A stretch of 32,367 bases of DNA from RXIX01 sp003989075 (GCA_029780415.1 JAKOYN010000041.1:1-32367); one strand, 5' to 3'; positions 6,764 to 16,975 are shown, counted from the stretch's first letter. Made by a program: numbers and translations. The notes: a model not told the origin generated them from the sequence alone.

Positions 6764-7036
6764 TCAATCCAGCCCATACTGGCGCAGTTTCTTGCGCAGG
6801 GTGCCACGGTTGATGCCGAGCAGGTCGGCGGCCTTGGTCTGGTTGCCGCGGGTGCGCTGCATGACGATCCGCAGCAGCGGTGGCTCCACCTCGCGCAGCA
6901 CCAGATCATAGAGATTGCTGGGCTGCTGCTGGTCGCCGAGGTTGTGAAAATAGATGCGCAGGGCTTCATAGACATGATCGCGTAACGGCGTGGCGGGCAG
7001 CAGATCAACCGGGGTATCGTTGTCGTGAATGCTCAT
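6764..7036 (-). CDS. fis: Nucleoid-associated transcription factor Fis
   Basis: The 90-residue protein is close to the usual Fis length. It ends in the conserved helix-turn-helix GNQTKAADLLGINRGTLRKK. The central helices (LYDLVLREVEPPLLRIVM) correspond to the dimer core. Fis bends DNA, shapes the nucleoid and activates rRNA and tRNA promoters in fast growth. Its ATG overlaps the dusB stop by 4 bp (ATGA), the classic dusB-fis operon, so expression is coupled to dusB and probably driven from upstream of it. Confidence 0.96.
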   Translation of the reverse strand: MSIHDNDTPVDLLPATPLRDHVYEALRIYFHNLGDQQQPSNLYDLVLREVEPPLLRIVMQRTRGNQTKAADLLGINRGTLRKKLRQYGLD

Positions 7037-8019
7037 GCGGCCAGGGGCTCCTCGTCGGCCAGGCGCTCAAAGAAGTCGCGGACCAGCGCCCGTTGCGCGC
7101 GGCCGCTGTCGAGGGTATTCATGCGCGCCCGGAACGCGCTGCCCGCCGGCCAGTGCTGGCTGTACCAGGCCAGATGCTTGCGGGCGATGCGCACCCCGGC
7201 GGATTCGCCATAGAAGGCGTGCAGATCACGCAGGTGTTCCAGCACCCAGGTGCCGATGGTGGCGGGCGAAGGCGGCGGCAGGGGCTCGCCGCTGGCCAGC
7301 ATGTGGGCGATTTCGGTAAAGATCCAGGGCCGGCCCTGGGCTGCGCGGCCGATCATCACCGCATCGGCCCCGGTCAGCTCCAGAACCTGACGGGCCTTGG
7401 CCGGGCTGTCGATATCGCCATTGGCAATCACCGGGATGCGCACCGCCTGCTTGATGGCGGCGATGCTGGCATAGTCGACCGGGCCACGGTAGCCACAGGC
7501 GCGGGTGCGGCCATGCACGGCCAGGGCCTGGATGCCGGCCTGTTCGGCGATGGTGGCGATGGTGACGCCGTTGCGCTGCTGCAGATCCCAGCCGGTGCGG
7601 ATCTTCAGGGTCACCGGCACTGTCACCGCCGCTACGACCGCATCGAGAATGCGCCCGACCAGAGCCTCGTCGCGCAACAGGGCGGCGCCGGCCTGCGTAC
7701 CACAGACCTTCTTTGCCGGGCAGCCCATGTTGATGTCGATGATTTGCGCGCCGTGTGCAACGCTGGCGCGGGCCGCCTCGGCCATCAGGCGCGGCTCGGT
7801 GCCGAGAATCTGCACGCTGCGCGGCGCCGCCTCATCGCCGTGCGCCAGCCGCAGCCGGGTCTTGCGGCTGTCCCAGAGCTGCGGCTGGGCACTGACCATT
7901 TCCGAAACCGCCAGGCCCGCGCCCAGCCGCCGGCACAGACGGCGAAACGGCAGGTCGCTGACACCGGCCATCGGCGCCAGCAGAACGGGCGGGGAGACAG
8001 GGTAGGGGCCGATGCGCAT
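7033..8019 (-). CDS. dusB: tRNA-dihydrouridine synthase B
   Basis: This flavoenzyme reduces uridine to dihydrouridine in the tRNA D-loop. The 328-residue protein shows an FMN-binding TIM barrel beginning VLLAPMAGVSDLPFR, with the catalytic cysteine C100 in DINMGCPAKKV. It also has VTLKIRTGW, AVHGRTR, VIANGDI and VMIGRAAQGRPW. The ATG at 8019 is chosen because the family begins about ten residues before LLAPMAGV. The open frame extends to 8337, but that part has no Dus-like sequence and overlaps the divergent gene. It forms a two-gene operon with fis. Confidence 0.95.
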   Translation of the reverse strand: MRIGPYPVSPPVLLAPMAGVSDLPFRRLCRRLGAGLAVSEMVSAQPQLWDSRKTRLRLAHGDEAAPRSVQILGTEPRLMAEAARASVAHGAQIIDINMGCPAKKVCGTQAGAALLRDEALVGRILDAVVAAVTVPVTLKIRTGWDLQQRNGVTIATIAEQAGIQALAVHGRTRACGYRGPVDYASIAAIKQAVRIPVIANGDIDSPAKARQVLELTGADAVMIGRAAQGRPWIFTEIAHMLASGEPLPPPSPATIGTWVLEHLRDLHAFYGESAGVRIARKHLAWYSQHWPAGSAFRARMNTLDSGRAQRALVRDFFERLADEEPLAA

Positions 8020-8191
8020 GCTGGGAATCGCCTGGAGGAAAGGCCGATCATGATACCGGAATGCGCTAAGCGGTTGAAGCAAGCCCTGCAACTCCGTCCA
8101 GGGCAACAGCAGCTCCGGTGGCGACCTGTTCAGGGTCTCTGGGCCTGGGTTACCGTAGTGGCTTTTTGGGCCGGGAGAGTGGGTGCTGTCG

Positions 8192-8806
8192 ATGAGTCTT
8201 GAGCCGCTGCTGACTGTTATCGAAGTCGCCGCTACGGTGGTGTTCGCCATTTCCGGCCTGATCGAGGCGCTGCGCAAGCGCATGGATGTGGTCGGGGTGT
8301 TTTCCGTCGCGTTTGTCACTGCGTTTGGCGGCGGCACGCTGCGCGATGTGCTGCTCGACCGCCGGCCGCTGTTCTGGGTGCAGCATCAGGAATATGTCTG
8401 GCTGGTGCTGGCGCTGACCCTGATCGCGCCGCCGCTGCTGCGACTGGCCCGGCACCAGTGGGTTGATCGATTGATGCAGGTGACCGATGCCCTGGGCTTG
8501 GGGCTGTTCGCGGTATCAGGGGCTTCGCTGGCGCTGGCAGCGGGCATGCCGGCGCTGGTGGCGGCCCTGCTGGCCGTGGTGACCGGGGTGTTCGGCGGTG
8601 TGCTGCGTGACGTGCTGTGCAACGAGATTCCGCTGGTATTCCGCGACCATCAGCCCTATGCGGTCTGGGCCTATATCGGCCTGCAGGCAGCGGGGGCCGG
8701 GCCGGTGATCGCATCGACGCTGGGCATTGTGCTGGCTTCGGGTTTGCGATTACTGGCCGTGGCACGCGGCTGGCGCATTCCACCCTGGCCGCGGGATGCC
8801 GCCTGA
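8192..8806 (+). CDS. UPF0126/TRIC-family membrane protein (YicG/YadS-like)
   Basis: The 204-residue, very hydrophobic protein has two homologous halves. Each half contains a glycine-rich motif ending in Arg-Asp: GGGTLRD at 46-52 and GGVLRD at 135-140. About seven membrane segments are expected. Bacterial members of this fold resemble trimeric intracellular cation channels, but the transported ion or solute here is unknown. The ATG at 8192 is preferred, with GGGAGAG about 12 bp upstream; a GTG at 8183 is possible. It is the only plus-strand gene within a minus-strand housekeeping block and runs convergently toward prmA with a 16-bp gap. Confidence 0.88.
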   Translation: MSLEPLLTVIEVAATVVFAISGLIEALRKRMDVVGVFSVAFVTAFGGGTLRDVLLDRRPLFWVQHQEYVWLVLALTLIAPPLLRLARHQWVDRLMQVTDALGLGLFAVSGASLALAAGMPALVAALLAVVTGVFGGVLRDVLCNEIPLVFRDHQPYAVWAYIGLQAAGAGPVIASTLGIVLASGLRLLAVARGWRIPPWPRDAA

Positions 8807-8822
8807 GCCGGCCGCATCAGGA

Positions 8823-9728
8823 TCAGGCAGCGCGGCGCGTGCCGTCCAGCAGCACCCAATCTTCGCGCTGGCGGACCGGCGCGAAACTGAAGTCGCGCGC
8901 GAAGGCAGCCTGTACCGCATCAGCGTGGCTGTCGAGAATTCCCGACAGTATCAGCCGGCCACCGGGGCGCACGCGGCGCGCGAATTCAGGGGCCAGCCGC
9001 ACCAGGATGCCGGCCAGAATGTTGGCCAGCAGTACATCCACGCACAGCGCCGCCGGCAGCTCAGCCGGACTGGACAGTTCGATTCGCGCCTCGACCTCAT
9101 TTTCAGCGGCATTGGCATCACTGGCCAGCAGTGCCTGCGGGTCGATATCCACCGCCCAGACTTTTTGTGCGCCGAGTTTGGCAGCGGCAATGGCCAGAAT
9201 CCCCGAGCCGCAGCCGTAATCGAGCACGGTTTGCGCGCCCAGATCCGCGCCATCCAGCCATTCCAGGCACAGCGCAGTGGTCGGATGGGTGCCGGTGCCA
9301 AAGGCCAGCCCCGGATCAAGGCGGATATTGACCGCGTCCGGTGCGGGCGGTGTCTGCGCGGTCGGGCAGATCCATAGCCGCTGACCAAAGCGCATCGGGT
9401 GGAAATTGTCCATCCAGGCCCGCACCCAGTCGCGTTCCTCCAGCGCGGTCAGCCGGCATTCCGGCAGGGTCGCGACATGCAGGAAACGCCGTAACTGCCG
9501 TTTCACCACTTCGATATCGGTCTGGGCATCGAACAGGCCGGTGACGCGGGTATGCGCCCACAGCGGTGTCTCGCCGGGCGCAGGCTCCAGCACCGGTTGA
9601 TCGCCGCCATCCTCCAGCGTCACCGCCAGCGCGCCGGCCTGCAGCAAAGCATCTTCCAGTTGTTCAACAGCGTGGTCGATGGCTTCAAGCGTCAGTTGCA
9701 GCCAGGGAGCTGTGGCCTCGTCGCACAT
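8823..9728 (-). CDS. prmA: Ribosomal protein L11 methyltransferase
   Basis: The enzyme trimethylates ribosomal protein L11 with S-adenosylmethionine. The 301-residue protein has the N-terminal L11-recognition domain, then RLDPGLAFGTGTHPTTALCL. Next come the methyltransferase motif LDYGCGSGILAIAAAKLGA, the acidic VDIDPQA, and the late NILAGIL. AAGGT lies 7 bp before the ATG. It follows accC by 30 bp, so it probably belongs to the aroQ-accB-accC-prmA transcription unit. Confidence 0.96.
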   Translation of the reverse strand: MCDEATAPWLQLTLEAIDHAVEQLEDALLQAGALAVTLEDGGDQPVLEPAPGETPLWAHTRVTGLFDAQTDIEVVKRQLRRFLHVATLPECRLTALEERDWVRAWMDNFHPMRFGQRLWICPTAQTPPAPDAVNIRLDPGLAFGTGTHPTTALCLEWLDGADLGAQTVLDYGCGSGILAIAAAKLGAQKVWAVDIDPQALLASDANAAENEVEARIELSSPAELPAALCVDVLLANILAGILVRLAPEFARRVRPGGRLILSGILDSHADAVQAAFARDFSFAPVRQREDWVLLDGTRRAA

Positions 9729-9758
9729 GGCAATACCTTCGCGGGTGGAGCAGGGGAA

Positions 9759-11105
9759 TCAGCGGCTGCCGAGCAGTTGCTTTTCCAGATAATGAATATC
9801 GGTGCCGCCGCTGATGAAGCGGGCGTCGCCGAGGATGCGCCGGTGCAGAGGCGCATTGGTCCTGATGCCGTCGATCACCAGTTCGGCCAGCGCGCCGCGC
9901 ATCCGGGCGATGGCGGCTTCGCGGGTTTCGCCGTGGGCAACCAGCTTGCCGACCATTGAGTCATAGTTCGGCGGCACCCGATAGCCGTTGTATAGATGCG
10001 AATCGACGCGGATGCCCGGTCCGCCCGGCGCGTGGTACTGGGTGATGGTGCCCGGCGAGGGCACAAATGTGTCCGGATCTTCGGCGTTGAGCCGGCATTC
10101 CAAGGCATGACCGTTGATGCCGATGTGCGCCTGCTGGTAGCTGAGCGGTGCGCCGGCAGCAATGCGCAACTGTTCCTTGACGATATCGACGCCGGTGATC
10201 AGTTCGGTGATCGGATGCTCGACCTGGACGCGGGTGTTCATTTCAATGAAATAGAACTCGCCATCCTGATAGAGGAATTCGAAGGTGCCGGCACCGCGAT
10301 AGCCGATGCGCTGGCAGGCTTCGACGCAGATCGCGCCGATGCGCGCGCGCTGTTCGGCGCTGATGCCGGGCGCGGGCGCTTCCTCGATCACCTTCTGGTG
10401 GCGGCGCTGCATCGAGCAGTCGCGCTCGCCGAGGTGGATGGCACTGCCGTGGCTGTCGGCGAGCACCTGAATTTCGATGTGGCGCGGGTGATCGAGGTAC
10501 TTTTCCATGTACACGACCGGATTGCCAAAGGCGGCGTTGGCCTCGCTGCGGGTCAGATCCAGCGTGGTCAGCAGCGCCGCTTCGCTATGCACAACGCGCA
10601 TGCCGCGCCCACCGCCGCCGCCGGCGGCTTTGATGATGATCGGATAGCCGATCTCGCGGGCGATGCGCAGGTTCTCGGCGTCATCATTGCCGAGTGGGCC
10701 GTCCGAACCGGGCACGCAGGGTACGCCGGCTTCCTTCATCGCCCGGATCGCGGACACCTTGTCGCCCATCAGGCGGATGGTGTCCGGGCGCGGCCCGATG
10801 AAAATGAAACCACTCTGCTCGACGCGCTCGGCAAAATCGGCATTTTCCGACAGGAAGCCGTAGCCGGGGTGAATCGCGACCGCGTCGGTGACCTCGGCGG
10901 CGCTGATAATCGCCGGCATGTTCAGATAGCTGTCGGCGGCCGGCGGCGGGCCGATGCACACGGTCTCGTCGGCCAGACGCACATGCTTGAGTTCGCGATC
11001 CACCGTGGAATGCACGGCCACGGTGCGGATGCCGAGTTCGCGGCAGGCGCGCAGGATGCGCAGGGCGATTTCCCCGCGGTTGGCGATGACGACTTTTTCG
11101 AGCAT
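9759..11105 (-). CDS. accC: Acetyl-CoA carboxylase, biotin carboxylase subunit
   Basis: The enzyme uses ATP and bicarbonate to carboxylate biotin on AccB, the first half-reaction of acetyl-CoA carboxylase. The 448 residues match the family length. The protein opens with MLEKVVIANRGEIALRILRA. It carries HPGYGFLSENADFA, the ATP-grasp glycine loop IKAAGGGGGRGMRVV, the active-site region GERDCSMQRRHQKVIEEAP, and EMNTRVQVEHPITE. It starts 10 bp after accB ends, so the two subunits are co-expressed. Confidence 0.97.
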   Translation of the reverse strand: MLEKVVIANRGEIALRILRACRELGIRTVAVHSTVDRELKHVRLADETVCIGPPPAADSYLNMPAIISAAEVTDAVAIHPGYGFLSENADFAERVEQSGFIFIGPRPDTIRLMGDKVSAIRAMKEAGVPCVPGSDGPLGNDDAENLRIAREIGYPIIIKAAGGGGGRGMRVVHSEAALLTTLDLTRSEANAAFGNPVVYMEKYLDHPRHIEIQVLADSHGSAIHLGERDCSMQRRHQKVIEEAPAPGISAEQRARIGAICVEACQRIGYRGAGTFEFLYQDGEFYFIEMNTRVQVEHPITELITGVDIVKEQLRIAAGAPLSYQQAHIGINGHALECRLNAEDPDTFVPSPGTITQYHAPGGPGIRVDSHLYNGYRVPPNYDSMVGKLVAHGETREAAIARMRGALAELVIDGIRTNAPLHRRILGDARFISGGTDIHYLEKQLLGSR

Positions 11106-11115
11106 GGCGGGCGGT

Positions 11116-11589
11116 TTACTCGATGATCAGCAGCGGCTGGTCGTATTCGACCGGCTGGCCGTTTTCAACCAGGATGCGGGTGACGGTGCCGGCGTGGTCG
11201 GCCTCGATCTGGTTAAACATCTTCATCGCTTCAATGATGCACACCGGGTCGCCAATATTGACGTGATGGCCGATTTCGATGAACGGCTTGGAACCCGGCG
11301 ACGCTGAGCGATAGAAGGTGCCGACCATCGGCGCACGCAGCAGGTGGCCCTTGATCGCTTCGGCTTCGACGGCGGGCGCGACGGGTGCCGGTGCGGGCGC
11401 GGGTGCGGCCGGTGCAGAGGGTGCGTAGGCGGGCGTAGCCCAGACCGGTTGCGGGGTCATCGCCATCGGCGGGTTGCCGTTCGGGTGGCGACTGATGCGG
11501 ACCGATTCCTCGCCTTCCTTGATTTCGATTTCCGATACGCCCGAGCTTTCGAGCAGTTCGATGAGTTTCTTGATCTTGCGAATATCCAT
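11116..11589 (-). CDS. accB: Acetyl-CoA carboxylase, biotin carboxyl carrier protein
   Basis: The 157-residue protein carries the covalently bound biotin of acetyl-CoA carboxylase. Its N-terminal MDIRKIKKLIELLESSGVSE is typical. A Pro/Ala-rich flexible linker covers about residues 45-75. The biotinyl domain follows, with the modified lysine K123 in EAMKM. The start at 11589 follows the family N-terminus; another ATG two codons upstream (11595) is possible. The gene sits between aroQ and accC, the usual gammaproteobacterial order. Confidence 0.95.
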   Translation of the reverse strand: MDIRKIKKLIELLESSGVSEIEIKEGEESVRISRHPNGNPPMAMTPQPVWATPAYAPSAPAAPAPAPAPVAPAVEAEAIKGHLLRAPMVGTFYRSASPGSKPFIEIGHHVNIGDPVCIIEAMKMFNQIEADHAGTVTRILVENGQPVEYDQPLLIIE

Positions 11590-11603
11590 GGGCATGGCGA
11601 CGA

Positions 11604-12056
11604 CTACCGGCGGGAAGTGGCGAGAAACTGGTCAGCAGCGCGCAGGGCCAGTTCATAGCCGTGCGCGCCCAGGCCGCTGATCACCCCGACCGCGATATCC
11701 GACAGGTAGGAATGGTGGCGGAACGATTCGCGGGCGAACACGTTGGAAATATGCACCTCGATGAACGGGATGGCGACACCGAGCAGGGCATCACGCAGCG
11801 CGACGCTGGTATGAGTGAAGGCAGCCGGGTTGATGACGATAAAGGCAATGCCTTCGCTGCGTGCGGCGTGAATGCGCTCGATCAGGACATGCTCGGCGTT
11901 GCTTTGCAGGTACAGCAGTTCATGGTTGCCCAGATCGCGGGCCAGGGCCACGCAGCGCTGTTCAATCGCGGCCAGCGTGTCCATGCCGTAGCGCTCGGGT
12001 TCGCGGGTGCCGAGCAGGTTCAGGTTAGGGCCATTCAGCAGCAGCAGCTTTGCCAT
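11604..12056 (-). CDS. aroQ: Type II 3-dehydroquinate dehydratase
   Basis: The enzyme removes water from 3-dehydroquinate to give 3-dehydroshikimate, the third step of the shikimate pathway. The 150-residue protein shows LLNGPNLNLLGTREPERYG with the catalytic arginine and tyrosine region, INPAAFTHTSVALRDAL with the catalytic histidine, and EVHISNVFARESFRHHSY. These are all signatures of the small dodecameric type II enzyme. The ATG at 12056 is preceded by AAGGATCGGAA. It is probably the first gene of the aroQ-accB-accC-prmA unit. Confidence 0.96.
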   Translation of the reverse strand: MAKLLLLNGPNLNLLGTREPERYGMDTLAAIEQRCVALARDLGNHELLYLQSNAEHVLIERIHAARSEGIAFIVINPAAFTHTSVALRDALLGVAIPFIEVHISNVFARESFRHHSYLSDIAVGVISGLGAHGYELALRAADQFLATSRR

Positions 12057-12141
12057 CGGGTTCCGATCCTTGTTGTATGGGGCGTGAGCCTGCAACCCCG
12101 GGCTGTCCAAAAAGCAATATTGCATGAAGGTGCCGGGCTTG

Positions 12142-12158
12142 TCCACTTGTCCAGTGGA
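12142..12158. promoter_or_regulatory. Perfect palindrome in the aroQ upstream region
   Basis: TCCACT-TGTCC-AGTGGA is a perfect 6-bp inverted repeat with a directly repeated TTGTCCA. It lies 86 bp upstream of the aroQ start, in the 171-bp gap after dsbD. It might be an operator or a hairpin in the transcript. No regulator can be named, and no clear -35/-10 pair was found around it. Confidence 0.25.
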
Positions 12159-12227
12159 AAAAACCGTGCTTTCGCTGCTGATCGACGCATGTTTGCCGCT
12201 GTTTGCTGCAGAAATGCCGCTGACCTG

Positions 12228-14105
12228 TCAGCCGCGCGCCTTGTCCACCCGCCGCAGATGGGTGGCGAAATCGGCCGCATTCATGAAGCCGACCACGCGA
12301 TCGGTGCGCTGTTCGTGGCCCTGCCGGTCGAAGAACAGAATCCCGGGCGGACCGATCAGGCCAAAGTGCCGCAGCAGCGCCTGATCGTCGGTATCGTGGG
12401 CGGTGACATCCGCCTGCAGGATCACCCGGTCGGCGAGCAGGGCACGCACTTCGGCCGCGCTGAAGGTGTCGCGTTCCATTTCCTTGCAGCTCACACACCA
12501 GTCGGCATAGAAATCCAGCATGACCGGCCGCCCGGCGGCCGCGCGCAGCGCCTGCTCCAGATCAGCGCGGGTCTTGATCTGGCGGAAGGTGGCCGCAGCC
12601 GGTTGTGCGGCGGCGCTGAAGCTCACGCCCCGCAGCGGCTGCCAGGGATCGCGGCCGCCCGCGGCAACGCCGACCAGGAGCAGCATGCCGTAGATCAACA
12701 GCACCACGCCCAGACCCTTGATCAGGGTCCGCCAGGGCGGCGCGCCATGCACCAGCGGCTGCAGCGCACCCATATAGGTAGCGGTGACGATCAGCAGTGT
12801 CGCCCACAGCAGCATCATCAGTGCCGCCGGCAGGATGCGTTCCAGCAGCCAGAGCGCCAGCGCTAGCAGCAACACGCCAAAGACCGCCTTGATCCGTTCC
12901 ATCCAGTGTCCGGCGCGCGGCAGCCAGTGTCCGGCCGAGGCGCCGATTAACAGCAGCGGCGCACCCATGCCCAGGCTGAGCACGAACAGCGCCAGCGCGC
13001 CCAGAGTGACATCGCCGGTGACCGCGATGAAGCTGAGCACGCCGATCAGCGGTGGTGCCACGCAGGGTCCAACGATCAGCGCTGACAGCACGCCCATCAC
13101 CGCTACACCCAGATAGCGGCCACCGCGCTGGCGATTGCTCCAGGCGGTGAGCTGTTGCTGCAGGCCGGCCGGCAGTTGCAGCTCATAAAAGCCAAACATG
13201 GCCAGCGCCAGGGCCACGAACAAGGCGCTGAATGCACTCAGGATCCACGGATTCTGAAAGGCCGCCTGCAGATTTTGCCCAAGCAGCGCCGCCAGCAGCC
13301 CGGCCCCGGTATAGGTCAGCGCCATGGCCAGCACATAGACCAGCGCCAGCGCCAGTGCCCGCCGCCGCGTGAGCGTGCTGCCCTCACCGGCGATCAGGCT
13401 GGACAGAATCGGAATCATCGGGAATACGCAGGGTGTAAAGGCCAGCAGCAGACCGAGGCCAAAAAAGGCTGGAATCGCCAGCAGGCGCTGTTCGCCCAGC
13501 AGTCGCGCCAGCCGGTCCTGCTCGGTTTCATCGGTTGCAGCGGGAGCTGCGGTCGTCTCAGGCGTTTCGGATACGGCGGCGCGGACCACGCCGGGCGCGA
13601 CCAGCGTCACGGGTGCGGTGGTCAGCTCCGGCAGGTTCACGGTGAGGGTCGTACTCAGCGGCGGGTAGCAGACCCCGATCTCGGCACAGCCCTGGTAATC
13701 GGCCTTGAGACGCAACTCGCGTGCGGGCCCCGGTGTACGCTGCAGGTGGGCCCGCAGCACCGCCTCGCCATGGAACACCGCCTGCTGGCCAAAATAGGGA
13801 TCCTCCTTGATTTCGCCGGGTGGTAGTTCGCTGCTGACAATGTTCAGGTCTGGCGTGTCGAGCACGCTCAGGCGGAATTTGTCGCGATACAGGTAATAGC
13901 CTGGGGCGATGGTCCAGCGCGCCTCCAGTGTCAGTGGATCAACGACGTTGACGATCACCTGAAAGGCCTGCTCGGCATCGAGAATGCGCGGCTGGCCCGT
14001 GCCGCCGAAGCGCTCGAACAGGTTAAGGGCCTGTGCGCCGCTGCTCAAAAGCACAAACAGCAGCGCCAGCGTCCATCCCGGCCATGCCACGCGCTGCAGC
14101 TTCAT
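12228..14105 (-). CDS. dsbD: Thiol:disulfide interchange protein DsbD
   Basis: DsbD passes electrons from cytoplasmic thioredoxin through the inner membrane to periplasmic DsbC/DsbG and cytochrome c maturation. The 625-residue protein has a signal peptide (about 1-26, cleavage after AQA). Its N-terminal periplasmic domain carries the pair C140/C146 (GCAEIGVCYP). A polytopic membrane domain follows with C226 (FTPCVFPM) and C348 (GPCVAPP), then a C-terminal thioredoxin-like domain with DWCVSC (C537/C540). All six redox cysteines are present. The ATG at 14105 overlaps the cutA stop by 4 bp, giving a cutA-dsbD operon as in many gammaproteobacteria. Confidence 0.96.
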   Translation of the reverse strand: MKLQRVAWPGWTLALLFVLLSSGAQALNLFERFGGTGQPRILDAEQAFQVIVNVVDPLTLEARWTIAPGYYLYRDKFRLSVLDTPDLNIVSSELPPGEIKEDPYFGQQAVFHGEAVLRAHLQRTPGPARELRLKADYQGCAEIGVCYPPLSTTLTVNLPELTTAPVTLVAPGVVRAAVSETPETTAAPAATDETEQDRLARLLGEQRLLAIPAFFGLGLLLAFTPCVFPMIPILSSLIAGEGSTLTRRRALALALVYVLAMALTYTGAGLLAALLGQNLQAAFQNPWILSAFSALFVALALAMFGFYELQLPAGLQQQLTAWSNRQRGGRYLGVAVMGVLSALIVGPCVAPPLIGVLSFIAVTGDVTLGALALFVLSLGMGAPLLLIGASAGHWLPRAGHWMERIKAVFGVLLLALALWLLERILPAALMMLLWATLLIVTATYMGALQPLVHGAPPWRTLIKGLGVVLLIYGMLLLVGVAAGGRDPWQPLRGVSFSAAAQPAAATFRQIKTRADLEQALRAAAGRPVMLDFYADWCVSCKEMERDTFSAAEVRALLADRVILQADVTAHDTDDQALLRHFGLIGPPGILFFDRQGHEQRTDRVVGFMNAADFATHLRRVDKARG

Positions 14106-14443
14106 GTCGGCGCGTCCACTGCGGTGCTGGCCGCGATCCAATCCAGGTAGGCCGGCAGTCCAGCCTGAATCGGCAGGGCGATGATTTCCGGTACCTGATA
14201 GGGGTGCAGCTCGCGCAGGCGCGCTTCCAGGCGCGGATACAGGGTGGAAGCGGTTTTGAGAATCAGCAGCAGTTCGCTATCGCGCTGCACTGCGCCTTGC
14301 CAGCGATAGATCGAGATCAGGCCCGGCACAATGTTGACGCAGGCGGCGAGCCGTTCGCCAACCACGCAGGTTGCGATGCGCTCAGCGGTGGCCAGGTCCG
14401 GGCAGCTGCAATACATCACCAGGGGCGGCGATTGGGTGTCCAT
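14102..14443 (-). CDS. cutA: CutA1 divalent-cation tolerance protein
   Basis: This is a small trimeric PII-like protein of 113 residues. The family was linked genetically to copper tolerance, but its biochemical role is unsettled. The conserved core GERLAACVNIVPGLISIYRW is present, followed by ELLLILKT and HPYQVPEIIALPI. The ATG at 14443 is preceded by AAAGGAAAT. An upstream start at 14479 would add 12 residues and lacks a ribosome-binding site. It is the first gene of the cutA-dsbD pair and is divergent from groES. Confidence 0.94.
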   Translation of the reverse strand: MDTQSPPLVMYCSCPDLATAERIATCVVGERLAACVNIVPGLISIYRWQGAVQRDSELLLILKTASTLYPRLEARLRELHPYQVPEIIALPIQAGLPAYLDWIAASTAVDAPT

Positions 14444-14587
14444 CGGGATTTCCTTTGCGAAAGGCGCAAGCCAGTTCAAACGCGCGGCGGGCGCTGCCGA
14501 GCGTAACGGTAGACCGCGCGGCGCGGCAATTTTCTTCGCCGTGCCTCTTGAAATCAGCGCCGCGTACCCTACTTCAGCGCCAAGCCC

Positions 14588-14615
14588 TTGACAGGGTGGT
14601 TGCGCTGAATATGAT
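14588..14615 (+). promoter_or_regulatory. Sigma-70 promoter of groES-groEL
   Basis: TTGACA (14588-14593) and TATGAT (14610-14615) are separated by 16 bp, a near-consensus pair. The CIRCE operator begins at the last base of the -10 box, so bound HrcA would block the promoter. Confidence 0.85.
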
Positions 14616-14641
14616 TAGCACTCACTAAGGGTGAGTGCTAA
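14615..14641. promoter_or_regulatory. CIRCE operator (HrcA binding site)
   Basis: TTAGCACTC, nine bases, GAGTGCTAA is a perfect match to the CIRCE consensus. HrcA repressor, kept active by GroEL, binds here and releases under heat or misfolding stress. The site starts at the end of the groES -10 element and precedes the start codon by 56 bp. No sigma-32 promoter was clearly recognised. Confidence 0.95.
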
Positions 14642-14697
14642 CAAAACGGCGCCAACCTCAAGTCACCGAACCTTACTGCTTACAGGAGATGTCATCG

Positions 14698-14988
14698 ATG
14701 AACATTCGGCCCTTGCATGACCGCGTGCTGCTCAAGCGTGTTGAGGAAGAAACCAAGAGCCCGGGCGGCATCGTTCTGCCGGGCGCGGCGGCTGAGAAGC
14801 CCTCGCGCGGCACTGTGATCGCGGTCGGCCGCGGCAAGCTGCTGGAGAACGGCGATGTGCGCCCGCTGGATGTCAAGGCTGGCGACCACGTCCTGTTCGG
14901 CAAGTACTCGGGCAGCGAAGTCAAGGTGGACGGCGAAGAGCTGATCATCATGCGCGAAGACGAGATCATGGCGATCATCGAGAAGTAA
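14698..14988 (+). CDS. groES: Co-chaperonin GroES
   Basis: The 96-residue protein is the lid of the GroEL folding chamber. It shows MNIRPLHDRVLLKRVEEE, the mobile loop around TKSPGGIVLPGAA, and YSGSEVKVDGEELIIM near the end. The ATG at 14698 has AGGAG 10 bp upstream. An in-frame ATG three codons earlier is too close to that site. It is transcribed with groEL, 69 bp downstream, under CIRCE/HrcA control. Confidence 0.97.
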   Translation: MNIRPLHDRVLLKRVEEETKSPGGIVLPGAAAEKPSRGTVIAVGRGKLLENGDVRPLDVKAGDHVLFGKYSGSEVKVDGEELIIMREDEIMAIIEK

Positions 14989-15057
14989 GCGCGTCCGCGA
15001 ACCGCATCTCCCTTATTGCATTAACCCCGAATTCAGAGATTCAGAGGATCGATTCCA

Positions 15058-16707
<1,650 letters not shown>

Positions 16708-16735
16708 GACGTCCCTGCCAGCCTTTCCCGGCTGC

Positions 16736-16767
16736 AAAAAAGGCCCCGCTTCGGCGGGGCTTTTTTC
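16736..16767 (+). terminator. Intrinsic terminator of groES-groEL
   Basis: A 7-bp GC stem GCCCCGC-TTCG-GCGGGGC with a stable TTCG tetraloop is followed by TTTTTT and preceded by AAAAAA. It is therefore strong in the plus direction and may also act in reverse. Confidence 0.92.
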
Positions 16768-16870
16768 GTTGGACTATCTTTGCTGGGCTATCTGCACCGC
16801 AGCCTGTTACGCAGCTGCTATGAGCGGCCATTTCGCCAGCGGTTGTGAAATAATCGGGACTTTCGCTTTC

Positions 16871-16898
16871 CGTCATTCCCGCGTATGCGGGAATCCAG
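16871..16898 (+). repeat. REP-like palindrome, copy 1
   Basis: CGTCATTCCCGCGTATGCGG followed by GAATCCAG; the core ATTCCCGC/GCGGGAAT is self-complementary around GTAT. It is identical to copy 2. Confidence 0.85.
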
Positions 16899-16930
16899 AA
16901 ATGGCTTTACGCTCTTCTTCTGGAACGGAT

Positions 16931-16958
16931 CGTCATTCCCGCGTATGCGGGAATCCAG
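16931..16958 (+). repeat. REP-like palindrome, copy 2
   Basis: It is identical over 28 bp to copy 1, in the same orientation, 60 bp further on. Confidence 0.85.
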
Positions 16959-16975
16959 TAGCGTGTTGAAAAGAA

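Noticed and set aside
12057..12227. A small gene between aroQ and dsbD
   Set aside because: No open frame with a ribosome-binding site and sensible composition was found; only a short palindrome stands out.
16871..16958. Two identical 28-bp repeats separated by 32 bp, like a minimal CRISPR array
   Set aside because: The repeats are full palindromes of the GTCATTCCCGC type, a third copy is inverted, and there is no cas gene nearby. A dispersed REP-type repeat explains them better.
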